Assembly: GCA_002359635.1 (NCBI GenBank)
Contig: DENJ01000003.1
Location: forward strand, 1,081-9,564
DNA length: 8,484 nucleotides
Source: Burkholderiales bacterium UBA2647
Lineage (GTDB): Bacteria; Pseudomonadota; Gammaproteobacteria; Burkholderiales; Burkholderiaceae_E
Direction: 5' to 3'
The position numbers were made by a program, and so were the translations under genes. The first letter of the stretch is position 1. Every line of letters starts with the position of its first letter. Below, piece by piece: positions 1 to 7,162 of this stretch. Under the pieces are notes generated by a model. It was given only the letters and a program-made list of their open reading frames with translations. It searched no databases and was not told the DNA's origin.

Positions 1-16
1 TTTTTTTCTTCCTGAA

Positions 17-45
17 TTTATGGTAACGACAGGCACTGGTATGCT
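17..45 (+). promoter_or_regulatory. Weak extended -10 promoter candidate
   Basis: TATGCT at 40-45 is preceded by TG at 37-38, which makes an extended -10 element. Seventeen bases upstream lies TTTATG (17-22), a poor -35. The -10 ends only six bases before the ATG at 52, so if real it would give a nearly leaderless transcript. This is pattern matching only, and the regulatory region may extend upstream of the window. Confidence 0.2.
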
Positions 46-51
46 GATGCA

Positions 52-408
52 ATGAGCAAAGTGCCGATCAAAATCTTCTTAATCATTTGTCTTGGTTGGC
101 AGTTGCTCGCCTTTGCAGGGTTTAATGCCGCGTTGTCCGACGTAGCACACAAGCAGCATGAGTTGCTTCATTTCATGGGCGTTGCCCATCACCATCATGA
201 TGACGTAGCAGCGTCACACGTAGACGAATCCGCAGCCTCGGTCGTCCATGCTGTGCTTGATTCAAGTCTGTTTTCCCCTGCATTACCGACGCTGCTCGAT
301 CCCGTTGGCTTAAGGATCGGTGCCGATCAGTTGGCTGCAGACCGGCATGCGATTTACGCTCAGGCCTTTCCAGACGGGCTTGAGCGACCTCCGAAGTATT
401 TGGCCTAA
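52..408 (+). CDS. Small His-rich exported protein, CzcI-like
   Basis: The protein has 118 residues. Residues 6-29 form a hydrophobic N-terminal segment that could be a signal peptide or anchor, without a clear cleavage site. It is followed by a His-rich stretch (His33, 36, 40, the HHHHDD run at 46-51, His56 and His66), a plausible periplasmic metal-binding loop. The C-terminus (GLERPPKYLA) resembles the Leu/Arg/Pro-rich tails of small proteins found at the head of czc-type efflux clusters, such as CzcI of Cupriavidus; that link is from memory and is the main basis of the call. A regulatory or sensing role for CzcI-like proteins is inferred, not shown here. The ATG at 52 has no recognisable Shine-Dalgarno sequence. 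The gene lies 101 bases upstream of the outer-membrane factor gene and is the first gene of the cassette in this window. There are no Cys pairs, so it is not an obvious redox protein. Confidence 0.7.
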   Translation: MSKVPIKIFLIICLGWQLLAFAGFNAALSDVAHKQHELLHFMGVAHHHHDDVAASHVDESAASVVHAVLDSSLFSPALPTLLDPVGLRIGADQLAADRHAIYAQAFPDGLERPPKYLA

Positions 409-419
409 CACTGGGCCGC

Positions 420-452
420 ACCTGCGCTTGTCTTTGCGCAAGGTGTTTCTTT
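420..452 (+). terminator. Hairpin plus T-rich tract, possible attenuator
   Basis: ACCTGCGC (420-427) pairs with GCGCAAGGT (436-444), with one bulged A and an eight-base loop. The T-rich stretch GTTTCTTT follows (445-452). It sits between the CzcI-like gene and the outer-membrane factor gene, where a partial terminator could separate expression of the small protein from the pump. The T-tract is interrupted, so it would be a weak terminator at best. Confidence 0.3.
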
Positions 453-509
453 GGATCTGCCCCGCTGCAGCCTGACAGCCAGGTACGCTGGGCACCTCTT
501 TGCATAATC

Positions 510-1802
510 ATGATAAAAAATATGTCGTGGCTTAAACCATCGCATCAACTTCCCCTATCGATGCCGGTTTTAACAGCGCACCTGCTTTTTTCCGTCACGC
601 TTGCTGGCTTCGTTGTAGCGCATGCACAAGAAGCCATTCGGGTTGATCCGGCGCAAGACTCACCATTGTCCTCGTTTCGACAAGCGCTCAACTCGGCGTG
701 GAAGCGATCACTTCAAGCTTCAGAAGCTCGCGGTCGCAACTTGCGAGCTCAAGCGGACCAGCAAGTCAGCGAACGTTGGCTAGCAGGCCCCGTGGCATTG
801 AGACTGGGGGAACGCGAAGTTCTAGCAAATGGATCTGCTAGCAGTCGAGAAACCGATTTCGGTCTTGCGCTTCCTCTGTGGCGCTTGGGTCAGCGTGATG
901 CGGCAGGGCAAGCAGCACAATCGCAATCGGTTTGGACCCAGGCGTTTGAGCAAGCTGAGCGTTTGCGACTGGCTGGCCTCTTGCGTGATGCGATCGCCGC
1001 GGTTCATTTGGCTGATGTTGACTTACAGCAGGCGCTGCAACAGGCGGAGGCCTTCGGTATGCTGGCGCGAGATGTTCAGCGAAGGGTCAAGGCGGGTGAT
1101 CTTGCACCAGCAGATGATTTAGCAGCGCGATCCGAATCGCTTACTGCACAGGCGCAGGTCAGTGCTGCCCGTGAGGAACTGGCCCTGCAGCAGTCCAATT
1201 GGCGCCTTCTTACTGGCATGGATCCCCTACGATTGCATCTTTCAGAGGCTCCGGTGATGAGCCCCTTGCCAGACAGTCACCCAGAGCTCCTTCTTGCTCA
1301 TGCGGCAGTCGATCTTGGACAAAGGCGGGCTGCGGTTGCCCGAATCCAACAGACTGATGCCCCCGAACTGAATCTCGGCCTGCGTCAAGACCGTATATGG
1401 CAAGGTACGGCGATACAAAACAGCCTAGCCTTGGCCGTTCGTATTCCCATCGGCGGCGAGGTCTATAAACAACCTCGGATTGCTGCAGCCTTGGGCGAGC
1501 TCGATGCTGCGCAAACACAGGCCGAGCGCGTCAGAGAGCGTCTGCTTGCGCAATTGGCGCAGCGTCAAAGCCAACTGATGCAAAGTCAATCCCTCTTGCT
1601 CATAGCGCGCGAGCGAGCATCGTTGCTCAGGGATCGTGCTCGCTTGATCGATAAGTCCTTTCGTGCGGGCGAGACAGCTCTGCCGGAAATGCTGCGCGCT
1701 TTGGCTGCGGCTGCCAGCGCAGAGACCGCTTATGCCCGCCAACAGATCAATCATCAGTGGGCGATTTCTCGACTCGAACAGGCTATGGGATTACTGCCAT
1801 GA
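510..1802 (+). CDS. czcC: CzcC-like outer-membrane factor (TolC family)
   Basis: This 430-residue protein is the outer-membrane channel of a heavy-metal RND system, and its length is normal for CzcC/CusC-type proteins. The signal peptide has a hydrophobic core at about residues 20-37 and a likely cleavage site after Ala39 (AHA|Q). No lipobox Cys is present, so unlike CusC it is probably not lipidated. The mature part shows the duplicated outer-membrane-factor layout: long Ala/Gln/Arg-rich helices, a first beta segment ending around DFGLALPLWRLGQRDAA (116-132), more helices, and a second beta segment around AIQNSLALAVRIPIGGE, followed by a helical C-terminal half. The gene ends in ATGA, with its stop overlapping the start of the next gene, which implies translational coupling. 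Neither ATG 510 nor the in-frame ATG at 522 has a good ribosome binding site, so the exact start is uncertain by four residues. The symbol denotes the family; the metal is not determined. Confidence 0.88.
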   Translation: MIKNMSWLKPSHQLPLSMPVLTAHLLFSVTLAGFVVAHAQEAIRVDPAQDSPLSSFRQALNSAWKRSLQASEARGRNLRAQADQQVSERWLAGPVALRLGEREVLANGSASSRETDFGLALPLWRLGQRDAAGQAAQSQSVWTQAFEQAERLRLAGLLRDAIAAVHLADVDLQQALQQAEAFGMLARDVQRRVKAGDLAPADDLAARSESLTAQAQVSAAREELALQQSNWRLLTGMDPLRLHLSEAPVMSPLPDSHPELLLAHAAVDLGQRRAAVARIQQTDAPELNLGLRQDRIWQGTAIQNSLALAVRIPIGGEVYKQPRIAAALGELDAAQTQAERVRERLLAQLAQRQSQLMQSQSLLLIARERASLLRDRARLIDKSFRAGETALPEMLRALAAAASAETAYARQQINHQWAISRLEQAMGLLP

Positions 1803-2398
1803 TTCATCGATCCAAGGCAAAGGCTCTGGCCGCTTTCGTTGTTGGTGGCCTTTTGATGCTGCAGTCCCCCCTCGTAAGGGCGGGGCCTGGTCCTCATGGC
1901 CCTAGCGGCGAACACTTAGATGGCCAGCGGGCAAGTACAAGCACCCTGCCGCCGAGCACCGTCAAGTTTGAGGCCAAGTCTGAGCTATTCGAGTTGGTCG
2001 GAACCTTAACGGGTGGAGCGTTGTCGATCCTGATTGATCGGTTTCAAAGCAATGAACCATTACTAGGTGCGCAGGTCGAGGTGGAGTCCGGCGGTGTTAA
2101 AGCGAAAGCTGCATTTCACGCTGACATCGGTGACTACTCGGTCGATGACCCGCATATGCTGAAGCAACTTTTAATGCCTGGCGAGCACCCCATCGTGATC
2201 ACCGTGATTGCTGGACCGGACGCGGACCTGTTGGACGCTGTGCTGCGCGTTCAAGCGCAGTCAGACCATCATGATCATCACATCCACTGGGCATGGTGGG
2301 CCGTGGGAGGGCTTATCGTGTTGGGGGTGCTGGCCCTTGGAGCCCGACGTTTGCGAGCCAAGCAGCATCCGCATGTCATGCAAGGGGATCAAGCATGA
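1799..2398 (+). CDS. Periplasmic protein with C-terminal membrane anchor, unknown family
   Basis: The protein has 199 residues; I do not recognise a named domain. A signal peptide covers residues 1-28 (VRA|GPG), and the mature N-terminus is GPGPHGPSGEHLD (29-41), nearly the same as that of the adaptor encoded next. Residues 54-152 look like a beta-rich globular domain with alternating hydrophobic strands (FELVGTLTGGALSILID, HPIVITVIAG). A His cluster HHDHHIH (157-163) sits directly before a single transmembrane helix (about 164-182), and a short basic cytoplasmic tail ends in a His-containing segment (KQHPHVM). The topology is thus a periplasmic domain tethered to the inner membrane. It lies between the outer-membrane factor and the adaptor with ATGA overlaps on both sides, so it is almost certainly made with the pump. 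ATG 1799 was chosen because it gives the overlap and a clean signal peptide, with GGGA at 1787-1790 as a weak ribosome site. A role in binding metal or assisting the adaptor is inference. Confidence 0.85.
   Translation: MIHRSKAKALAAFVVGGLLMLQSPLVRAGPGPHGPSGEHLDGQRASTSTLPPSTVKFEAKSELFELVGTLTGGALSILIDRFQSNEPLLGAQVEVESGGVKAKAAFHADIGDYSVDDPHMLKQLLMPGEHPIVITVIAGPDADLLDAVLRVQAQSDHHDHHIHWAWWAVGGLIVLGVLALGARRLRAKQHPHVMQGDQA
2383..2388 (+). promoter_or_regulatory. Ribosome binding site of the adaptor gene
   Basis: AGGGGA lies six bases before the ATG at 2395. It supports that start over an in-frame upstream ATG at 2293, which lies inside the preceding gene and would destroy the signal peptide. Confidence 0.7.
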
Positions 2399-3522
2399 AA
2401 TGCATCCATGGTTTCTTAATGCCCCTAGCTGCGCTAGCGATGACCTTAGCCGTGGTGGCGTGGGCAGGCCCTGGGGCTCATGGTCCCAACGGTGAGCATC
2501 TGGATCAAGCCGCAACGCCTGTGGCGGGTGGTCTCGCGCGCCTGCCTGATGGAAGTGTCTACGTGCCCAAGTTGGCACAGCGGCGTATGGGCCTTCGCAC
2601 GCAAATCGCTCCCGCGTCGGAGGCCTCGGCAACGATCCAATTGCCTGCGCGAGTCGTAGCCGATCCCAATGCCAGTGGTCAAATTCAGTCGATGCACGGT
2701 GGGCGGGTGGAACCAGGGCCGCGCGGACTACCGGTGGCCGGACAAACCGTACGCCAAGGCGACATCTTGGCCTGGGTTCGTCACCACGCAGAGCCGTTTG
2801 CTTGGGCTGCGCAACAATCGCAACGCGCTGAATTGAAGGCAGCCCGCGAGTTGGCTGAGCAGCGGCTTCGACGACTTGAGTCCCTGGAAGGTACGGTGCC
2901 ACGCAAAGAGATCGACGCTGCGCGTATTGAAGTGCAATCTTTGGCTGGGCGCGAGCAGCAAATTGTCGCAAGTCTGGAGGCAAAAGAGCCACTGCGCGCG
3001 CCGGTCTCAGGTGTGATTGCTCGAACCGATCTCAAAGCGGGTCAAATCATCGAGGCGCGCGACGTCATGGTGGAAATTGTCGATCCGGCTCGTCTGATGG
3101 TTGAAGCAACCACACCCGATGTCACGCTAGGGGCTCGCCTCGCGGGGGCGAGCCTATTAGGAGTCGAGGGCGTGAAGCTCCAACTGGTGGGCGCCGCCCG
3201 AGCATTGCGAGATGGCGTGCTGCCGCTTAGTTTTCGTATTCAAGCTTCGCCAACAGCAACCCCGCTTGCGCTTGGCCAGCCGCTGACCCTCGTAGCTGCG
3301 CTTAATGAGCGCCGAAAGGGCATTGTCTTGCCAGCGTCGGCCATCGTCAGAAGCCCGGCCAACGAACCCGTGGTTTGGATCAAAACCGGTGTGGAACATT
3401 TTTTGCCGCAACCGGTGCAACTCCAATCACTAAGCGCAACCACGGTCCTGGTCACCCAGGGGCTTGCACCGGATAACAGAGTCCTGGTCCAAGGTGCTGC
3501 GCTGGTTGCACAGATCCGGTAA
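2395..3522 (+). CDS. czcB: CzcB-like periplasmic adaptor (membrane fusion protein)
   Basis: This 375-residue adaptor links the RND pump to the outer-membrane channel. The signal peptide is residues 1-24 (AWA|GPG), with no lipobox Cys at the cleavage point. The mature protein opens with GPGAHGPNGEHLD (25-37), a likely metal-binding or recognition tail shared with the preceding gene. The domain order is that of HME-type adaptors. The first half of the barrel-sandwich (lipoyl-like) domain is at about 83-130 (GLPVAGQTVRQGDILAWV). A short alpha-hairpin rich in Ala, Arg and Glu spans about 135-197. The second half (LRAPVSGVIARTDLKAGQII, 200-219) is followed by beta-barrel and membrane-proximal domains (LVLPASAI-type segment near 310-317, then VLVTQGLAPDNRVLVQGAAL). 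His130-His131 lie in the lipoyl-like domain. There is no Met cluster of the kind expected for a CusB copper site. The start overlaps the previous stop by ATGA, and the pump gene begins 16 bases downstream. The symbol denotes the family only. Confidence 0.9.
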   Translation: MKCIHGFLMPLAALAMTLAVVAWAGPGAHGPNGEHLDQAATPVAGGLARLPDGSVYVPKLAQRRMGLRTQIAPASEASATIQLPARVVADPNASGQIQSMHGGRVEPGPRGLPVAGQTVRQGDILAWVRHHAEPFAWAAQQSQRAELKAARELAEQRLRRLESLEGTVPRKEIDAARIEVQSLAGREQQIVASLEAKEPLRAPVSGVIARTDLKAGQIIEARDVMVEIVDPARLMVEATTPDVTLGARLAGASLLGVEGVKLQLVGAARALRDGVLPLSFRIQASPTATPLALGQPLTLVAALNERRKGIVLPASAIVRSPANEPVVWIKTGVEHFLPQPVQLQSLSATTVLVTQGLAPDNRVLVQGAALVAQIR

Positions 3523-3538
3523 GCGGGGTTCATTCACC

Positions 3539-6500
3539 ATGTTCAATGGGATCGTTCAGTTCAGCCTGCTCAATCGGCTGTTTGTCTTGGCCTTTGCTGC
3601 GTTGCTGATGGTCTATGGCGCACTGACAGCCTGGCATACGCCGGTCGATGTGTTTCCGGATCTCAACAAGCCCTTGGTCACCGTATTGACGGAGGCGGGT
3701 GGCATGGCGCCGGAAGAGGTGGAACAGTTGGTGAGCTTTCCCCTCGAAACGGCTCTCAATGGCATGCCGGGTGTTACCCGGGTTCGCTCGACCTCTGGCA
3801 TTGGGTTGTCGGTGGTGTATGCCGAATTCGGCTGGGGTACCGACATTTATCGCAATCGCCAACTGGTTGCTGAGCGATTGGCTCAAATGCGCAGTCAACT
3901 GCCCGCAGCGGTCTCCCCCGTGATGGGGCCTGTCTCATCGATCATGGGCGAAATCATGCTGATTGCGCTACCGCTAACGGCAGTGGAAGGTGGGGCCACA
4001 CCCATGCAGGCTCGAGGCTATGCAGACTTTGTGCTGCGGCCGCGCTTGCTGGCCATTGCAGGGGTCTCGCAGGTGATTCCGATTGGCGGTGAGGTTCGAC
4101 AACTTCGAGTAGAGCCCGATCCCATTCGCATGTCGCAGGTGGGCATCTCGTTGACTCAAATCGAACAAGCCCTCCGCGGCTATGCAGGCAATGTTGGGGG
4201 TGGTTTCATTGATCTCAACAGCCGAGAGTACCTCATACGCCACATCGGACGGACTCAGCGATTGGAGGATTTACAAGAGATGGCGGTCGGTTGGAAGCAT
4301 GGTCGGCCCATACTGTTGCACCAAGTAGCGCAAGTTCGCTTTGCAGCGGGACTCAAGAGAGGGGATGCCGGCTATCAAGGGCAGCCCGCGGTGATCTTGA
4401 GTGTGCAAAAGCAACCCTCGGCCGATACGGTCAAGCTCACCCGGCAGATCGAGCAGGCGTTGGGGGACCTCAAGGCTGGATTACCCAAGGGCCTCGCGCA
4501 GCCGCAGGTATTGTTTCGCCAGGCGGATTTCATCGAGGCATCGATTGGCAACGTGACCGAAGCCTTAAGGGATGGGGCTGTGATGGTTGCAATCGTTCTT
4601 TTTGCATTTCTGCTGTCGGCTCGCACAACGCTTGTTTCGCTTCTTGCGATTCCCTTATCGTTAGCGGTGACCGCTGTCGTTTTCCGCTGGTTGGATCAGT
4701 CGATCAACGTGATGACGCTGGGTGGATTGGCCATTGCCATTGGTGAATTGGTCGATGACGCGGTGGTGGATGTCGAGAATATTTTGCGTCGACTCAAAGC
4801 GAACAGGGCGCTAGAGCAGCCGCGGCATGTGCTCGAGGTGGTGCGTCAAGCCAGCGTGGAAGTTCGCTCTGGCATTGTTAATGCCACCGTGATTGTTGTA
4901 CTTGTATTTGTTCCGCTCTTTGCACTGCCTGGCATTGAAGGACGTCTCTTTGCACCTTTGGGAATAGCTTATATTGTGTCGATTCTTGCCTCAATGGCCG
5001 TGTCGATGACGGTTACTCCGGTCCTTTGCAGTTACTTGTTGCCGGGCATGAAGCAACTCGAACATGGGGACAGCCCGCTGGTGGCTAGGCTCAAAGACTG
5101 GGATCGGCTGTTGCTCGATTGGTCCTTCCCGCGCGCTCGCGCGTTGATCTTCACAGCAACCTTAGCAGTTATTTTGGCTGCCTCAAGTGTTCCTTTCTTG
5201 CCTCGAGCGTTTTTGCCCGCCTTCAACGAGGGCTCACTGGTGCTCTCCCTGATGTTTAACCCCGGCACATCATTAGCCGAAGCCAATCGCATGGGGGCTG
5301 TTGCGGAGCAACTGATTGGCCAAGTACCCGGCGTAGGTCAGGTGGGAAGACGCACGGGCCGTGCCGAACTTGACGAGCATGCCGAAGGGGTTCACTCGAC
5401 CGAAATTGACGTGGATCTGCGTCGGGACGGCAAACCGGTGGATCGAGAAACCGTGATGGCACAGATCCGTGCGCAATTATCTCTGTTGCCTGCGCAAGTG
5501 GCGATTGGCCAGCCTATTTCCCATCGCCTGGATCACCTGCTTTCGGGTGTACGAGCCCAAATAGCGCTAAAAATCTTCGGTGACGACATAGATACCCTCC
5601 GAGCGCTTGCTGAGCAAATGCGTGAGAAATTGGCGAAGGTACCCGGCTTAGTGGACTTGACCGTGGAAAAGCAGGTGCTAATTCCGCAGATCATGGTTCG
5701 TCTTGATCCACAACGTCTCGCTCAAACAGGGATGTCTCCAGGCGAAGCGCTACGGGTGCTCCAAGCATTGACCGATGGCATTCGCGGTGCTCAGATTGTT
5801 GACGGAGCAAGGCGTTATGACTTGGTGTTGCGCTTACCCGACCATCAGCGTAGCCCGCAAGACCTGGCGCGTACCTTGGTAGACACCCCGGCTGGGCGTT
5901 TGCCGGTATCGAGTTTCGCGGCAGTGGAGGAAGCCGACGGGCCAAATCAAATCGGACGCGAAAACGGAAGGCGTCGCATCGTTGTTTATGCGAATACCGA
6001 TGGCTCGGACATGGGGCCGATCGTGGGCGCTATTCGTCATGTCATCGCTACGACGCCACTACCCAGCGGGAGCTTTGTAAGCCTTGAGGGCCAGTTTCTG
6101 GCTCAGGAAGAGGCAACAAATCGAATCCTGGGTTTGTCGCTGGTCTCGTTGGCTTTGATGTTCTTGGTTCTGTATTCCCGTTATCGCTCGATGGTGCTCG
6201 TCGTGATCATCATGGCCAACATTCCGTTGGCATTGATTGGTAGCGTCATAGCCATGTGGATGACTGGCGTTACTTTATCGGTGGCTACGATGGTCGGCTT
6301 CATCACCTTGGCTGGTATTGCAACCCGAAATGGCATCCTCAAGATAAGTCATTACGTCAATCTGTGTCGCGTTGAAGGCGAAGGCTTCGGGCAGGTGATG
6401 ATTGTTCGTGGCTCGATCGAGCGTTTAACGCCCGTGCTGATGACTGCGTTGGTGGCGGCCTTTGCACTTGTGCCGCTGCTACTTGCCAGCGACGCTCCTG

Positions 6501-6679
6501 GCAAAGAGATCTTGCATCCTGTGGCGGTCGTGATCTTTGGCGGGCTGATCAGTTCAACCCTTCTCGATACGCTTCTCACGCCCTTGCTGTACTGGCGATT
6601 CGGCGCCGAGCCCACCGCTCGATTGCTGCGAGAAGGCGAGCGAGGCATTCGCCCACAAGCCGTGGATGAAACGTTCTAA
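3539..6679 (+). CDS. czcA: Heavy-metal RND efflux pump (CzcA/CusA family)
   Basis: This 1046-residue inner-membrane proton/metal antiporter has the full length normal for the HME-RND family. It starts with the typical MFNGIVQFSLLNRLFVLAF segment, then TM1 (about 14-31), a large periplasmic porter domain (32-340), TM2-TM7 (about 343-552), a second periplasmic domain (553-860) and TM8-TM12 (about 863-1018). The TM4 proton-relay signature is GELVDDAVVDVEN (402-414). Asp406 and Glu413 align with CzcA Asp408 and Glu415, while CzcA Asp402 is replaced by Ala400, as in CusA. The porter domain has GRAELDEHAEGVH (607-619) and SHRLDHLLSG (661-670), which offer Glu, Asp and His ligands rather than a Met cluster. 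This form matches, from memory, the HME5 subgroup, sometimes associated with nickel; the substrate is not established. ATG 3539 is chosen over an upstream in-frame ATG (3464) that would add a non-hydrophobic 25-residue extension overlapping the adaptor gene. A GGGG at 3525-3528 is a weak ribosome site. Confidence 0.95.
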   Translation: MFNGIVQFSLLNRLFVLAFAALLMVYGALTAWHTPVDVFPDLNKPLVTVLTEAGGMAPEEVEQLVSFPLETALNGMPGVTRVRSTSGIGLSVVYAEFGWGTDIYRNRQLVAERLAQMRSQLPAAVSPVMGPVSSIMGEIMLIALPLTAVEGGATPMQARGYADFVLRPRLLAIAGVSQVIPIGGEVRQLRVEPDPIRMSQVGISLTQIEQALRGYAGNVGGGFIDLNSREYLIRHIGRTQRLEDLQEMAVGWKHGRPILLHQVAQVRFAAGLKRGDAGYQGQPAVILSVQKQPSADTVKLTRQIEQALGDLKAGLPKGLAQPQVLFRQADFIEASIGNVTEALRDGAVMVAIVLFAFLLSARTTLVSLLAIPLSLAVTAVVFRWLDQSINVMTLGGLAIAIGELVDDAVVDVENILRRLKANRALEQPRHVLEVVRQASVEVRSGIVNATVIVVLVFVPLFALPGIEGRLFAPLGIAYIVSILASMAVSMTVTPVLCSYLLPGMKQLEHGDSPLVARLKDWDRLLLDWSFPRARALIFTATLAVILAASSVPFLPRAFLPAFNEGSLVLSLMFNPGTSLAEANRMGAVAEQLIGQVPGVGQVGRRTGRAELDEHAEGVHSTEIDVDLRRDGKPVDRETVMAQIRAQLSLLPAQVAIGQPISHRLDHLLSGVRAQIALKIFGDDIDTLRALAEQMREKLAKVPGLVDLTVEKQVLIPQIMVRLDPQRLAQTGMSPGEALRVLQALTDGIRGAQIVDGARRYDLVLRLPDHQRSPQDLARTLVDTPAGRLPVSSFAAVEEADGPNQIGRENGRRRIVVYANTDGSDMGPIVGAIRHVIATTPLPSGSFVSLEGQFLAQEEATNRILGLSLVSLALMFLVLYSRYRSMVLVVIIMANIPLALIGSVIAMWMTGVTLSVATMVGFITLAGIATRNGILKISHYVNLCRVEGEGFGQVMIVRGSIERLTPVLMTALVAAFALVPLLLASDAPGKEILHPVAVVIFGGLISSTLLDTLLTPLLYWRFGAEPTARLLREGERGIRPQAVDETF

Positions 6680-6735
6680 CTTAATCAGTGGAAAGCGCCG
6701 TCTTGCCGACTGCAAGCGCGCGAAGCCCTAAATAT

Positions 6736-6742
6736 GGAGAGG
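6736..6742 (+). promoter_or_regulatory. Ribosome binding site deciding the start at 6749
   Basis: GGAGAGG lies six bases before the ATG at 6749. An in-frame ATG at 6734 overlaps this site and has no ribosome site of its own, so 6749 is the better start. Confidence 0.7.
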
Positions 6743-6748
6743 AACAAC

Positions 6749-7129
6749 ATGTCGACGAAACAATGGATTCCGGTCATAGCGGTTGTCATTGCGTTGCTTG
6801 ACCTGACGCCGGTCTACAGCCACGGCGTTGCCAAACCGATGCACGGTGGCATCGTGCAAGTAGTCAATGACTTGAGTTTCGAATTAGTGATTGAAATGGA
6901 TGGTGTAACGATCTACTTGCTAGATCATGGAAAGCCAATGGCTGTGAAGGGTATCACCGGAAAACTCACTGTTCTTCAGGGAGACAACAAGATGGACGTA
7001 GATCTCAAAGAGGGTGGCGACAATAAGTTGCGAGCCCTTGGCGTGAAGTTAGGCAAGGGTGATAAGGTCGTTGCAACCCTAAGCAACGTGGCAGGTAAAA
7101 CAACGACCGTACGCTTTGTAGCCAAGTAG
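6749..7129 (+). CDS. Small exported protein of unknown family with N-terminal His motif
   Basis: The protein has 126 residues and belongs to no family I can name. The signal peptide is residues 1-24 with likely cleavage at VYS|HGV, so the mature protein would begin with His25 and continue HGVAKPMHGG, placing a second His (His32) seven residues later. The remaining 90 residues are a compact, Cys-free, beta-rich sequence with Lys/Asp/Gly-rich turns (DLSFELVIEMDGVTIYLLDH, GKGDKVVATLSN), consistent with a small periplasmic beta-sandwich or barrel. A free N-terminal His next to another His is a known way to bind copper (CopC-type proteins), but applying that here is inference. It lies 69 bases after the pump gene and 33 before the cupredoxin gene, with a good ribosome site, and probably belongs to the same operon or a short downstream unit. 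The likely role is a periplasmic metal-binding accessory, moderately supported by context only. Confidence 0.85.
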   Translation: MSTKQWIPVIAVVIALLDLTPVYSHGVAKPMHGGIVQVVNDLSFELVIEMDGVTIYLLDHGKPMAVKGITGKLTVLQGDNKMDVDLKEGGDNKLRALGVKLGKGDKVVATLSNVAGKTTTVRFVAK

Positions 7130-7152
7130 GGTCTCAGGATCGTATTGATTTC

Positions 7153-7156
7153 GGAG
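7153..7156 (+). promoter_or_regulatory. Ribosome binding site deciding the start at 7163
   Basis: GGAG is placed six bases before ATG 7163. It favours that start over an in-frame TTG at 7145, which lies upstream of the site and would add six residues before the signal peptide. Confidence 0.65.
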
Positions 7157-7162
7157 TTTATT

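Noticed and set aside
1663..1905. Open frame bridging the outer-membrane factor and the next gene
   Set aside because: It is out of frame with both genes, rich in Arg, Cys and Trp, and has no ribosome site.
2261..2992. Long reverse-strand open frame of 243 residues
   Set aside because: It lies opposite two well-supported overlapping genes, has an Arg/Pro/Gln-rich composition typical of an antisense shadow, and shows no signal peptide or recognisable motif.
3464..3538. Upstream in-frame start of the pump gene
   Set aside because: It would overlap the adaptor gene by 59 bases and add a polar 25-residue extension before the conserved MFNGIVQFSL start of HME-RND pumps.
6695..6721. Hairpin after the pump gene (GCGC and CTTG arms)
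   Set aside because: The pairing is broken by an unequal internal loop and no T-run follows, so a terminator between the pump and the next gene is not supported.
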